From JAKAGZ01 sp963772675 (GTDB lineage: Bacteria > Bacteroidota > Ignavibacteria > Ignavibacteriales > Ignavibacteriaceae): DNA of 64,000 bases. The notes below the pieces were generated by a model, which was not told the DNA's origin, made no database searches, and saw only the letters and a program-made list of their open reading frames with translations. Shown piece after piece: positions 63,080-64,000 of this stretch. The stretch lies in contig CAVYYF010000007.1 of the NCBI GenBank assembly GCA_963772675.1, positions 186,001-250,000 of the forward strand, read 5' to 3'. Position numbers and translations under genes: made by a program. Numbering within the stretch: position 1 is the first letter of the stretch; each line of letters starts with the position of its first letter.

Positions 63080-63430
63080 TTATGGTTTATATCCCCACTT
63101 TTCTTTGTTAGCCGCTACTTCTTCCGGTGTCGGGATCGGATCATCTGGATTCCTTACAGGGACTATTCTCTCCTTTCCCACAATCCGTGCATTCAGTTCA
63201 GTATCATCGTTGAAAATATCAGGGACCAGATCCTCCTCAAAAATTGCCTCCCACGGACATTCGGGAACGCACGCGTTGCAATCAATACATTCATCTGGAT
63301 CTATCAAAAGCATGGTTTTAGGTATCGATTCATCGTTGCCTGTGTATTCATAAATACAATCAACCGGGCAAACCTGTGTGCATGCAATATCTTTGCAATC
63401 GAGGCACAGCTTGGTTATGACATAAGCCAT
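63080..63430 (-). CDS. Bacterial-type 2[4Fe-4S] ferredoxin
   Basis: 116 residues. Two cluster motifs: an N-terminal CLDCKDIACTQVCPVDCIY and the second DECIDCNACVPECPWEAI, each giving CxxCxxCxxxCP or a variant. The first carries C-x2-C-x4-C-x3-C. The C-terminal extension (NPDDPIPTPEEVAANKEKWGY) is typical of ferredoxins of the Chlorobi/Bacteroidota and Thermus type. An electron carrier in the cytoplasm. It is convergent with yjbQ. Confidence 0.93.
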   Translation of the reverse strand: MAYVITKLCLDCKDIACTQVCPVDCIYEYTGNDESIPKTMLLIDPDECIDCNACVPECPWEAIFEEDLVPDIFNDDTELNARIVGKERIVPVRNPDDPIPTPEEVAANKEKWGYKP

Positions 63431-63617
63431 AAATCTCTCCTTTATTTTCTGGATTTTTTAGTTGCTTGTCTTAGGCTGTATGAATTTATATTAAATATAA
63501 TTGCAAATCAACCGCTTGGTTGGTATACCCCGAAGATTTTTCAAAATTTTTGTAACTTTGTCATATTTTTTATAAAATGACTTCTTTATACATACACAAA
63601 AATACGGAATACACATT

Positions 63618-64000
63618 ATGCAGAATAAGAAAATACTATTCGTTTGCCTTGGAAATATCTGTCGCTCACCTGCCGCTGAAGGTATAATGAAAAAGATATT
63701 AGCAGACGAAAGTCTTCAGAATAATATTTATGTTGATTCAGCCGGAACAGCAGGCTACCATGTAGGTGAATCACCTGACCCAAGAATGATCAGTTATGCG
63801 GCTAAACGCGGATACAACCTTGAACATGCTACGCGGAAGTTTAATCCTGCAAAAGACTTCAACAGGTTTGATTACATCATAACAATGGATAATGAAAATT
63901 ATACAGATGTAAAATCACACGACAACCTGAATAGATTTTCAAATAAAGTATTTAAGATGGCTGACTTTTGTAACAACATCAAAATCGATGAAGTCCCAGA
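63618..64000 (+). CDS. Low-molecular-weight protein-tyrosine phosphatase, 3'-truncated by the window edge
   Basis: The first 127 codons of an LMW-PTP from the ATG at 63618: ILFVCLGNICRSPAAEGIM contains the CxxxxxR(S) catalytic loop directly after the first strand, followed by DSAGTAGYHVGESPDPRM and FDYIITMDNENY. The general-acid Asp motif (DPY) lies beyond the window. Removes phosphate from tyrosine or arginine residues of proteins. Confidence 0.95.
   Translation, partial: MQNKKILFVCLGNICRSPAAEGIMKKILADESLQNNIYVDSAGTAGYHVGESPDPRMISYAAKRGYNLEHATRKFNPAKDFNRFDYIITMDNENYTDVKSHDNLNRFSNKVFKMADFCNNIKIDEVP

Overview
The window is 64 kb of an AT-rich bacterial chromosome, most likely from the Bacteroidota/Ignavibacteriota side of the FCB group (an Ignavibacteria-like free-living heterotroph; inferred, not proven). 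Support comes from the gene families (LytS/LytTR pair, GH92 glycosidase, DUF4386, DUF4395, DUF6600, FeoAB, many PAS histidine kinases). It also comes from promoters in front of all three tRNA genes that resemble the Bacteroidota type (TTTG or TTG, 19-20 bp, then a box close to TAnnTTTG; exact at tRNA-Asp). No phage structural genes, transposase or CRISPR array was found.

Layout. 1-2 kb: 3' part of 2-oxoglutarate dehydrogenase E1 (sucA). 2-11.6 kb: two large PAS-rich histidine kinases and a stand-alone receiver; the sensor N-terminus of the larger kinase is broken by frameshifts. 12.0-12.1 kb: tRNA-Gly. 12.4-23.7 kb: four exported proteins in a row (1946-residue beta-rich protein, FnIII-like protein, NHL-like propeller, outer-membrane barrel), an apparent secretion or surface locus of unknown function. 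23.9 kb: tRNA-Val. 24.3-29.8 kb: a redox/sulfur group, namely a cNMP-domain histidine kinase, a receiver-thioredoxin reductase fusion, a small unknown protein, a rhodanese and an MBL-rhodanese protein split by a frameshift. 29.9-36.0 kb: DUF6600 lipoprotein, TerB-like protein, RRM protein, two membrane proteins and a LytS/LytTR system.

36-43 kb is an accessory segment. It carries a methyltransferase, a VOC protein, a RibD-like reductase, a broken DUF5131 gene next to its three-Cys-motif partner TcmP, a Crp/Fnr regulator, a frameshifted NAD(P)H oxidoreductase and a DUF2235 hydrolase. Two decayed copies of the 3' end of the LytTR gene lie inside it, each just before the 3' end of a convergent gene, and near-identical promoter-like sequences precede tcmP and the DUF2235 gene. 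43-46.3 kb: a metalloid-type operon (ArsR, ArsP-like permease, two mini-thioredoxins, thioredoxin, CcdA) with a perfect ArsR operator. 46.5-48.3 kb: a HipBA toxin-antitoxin pair with four regularly phased operators. 48.4-64 kb: housekeeping and metabolism (GH92 glycosidase, tRNA-Asp, phosphofructokinase, RNase HIII, PAS/GAF kinase, FeoA-FeoB-Fur, MBL hydrolase, TolB-like propeller, M28 peptidase, OB-fold protein, YjbQ, ferredoxin and the start of a low-molecular-weight phosphatase).

The best candidates for something little described are the TcmP/DUF5131 pair in the LytTR-remnant island, the four-gene exported cluster, and the kinase plus receiver-thioredoxin-reductase redox circuit. Six clear single-base frameshifts occur in four genes; whether they are decay or base-calling errors cannot be settled here.
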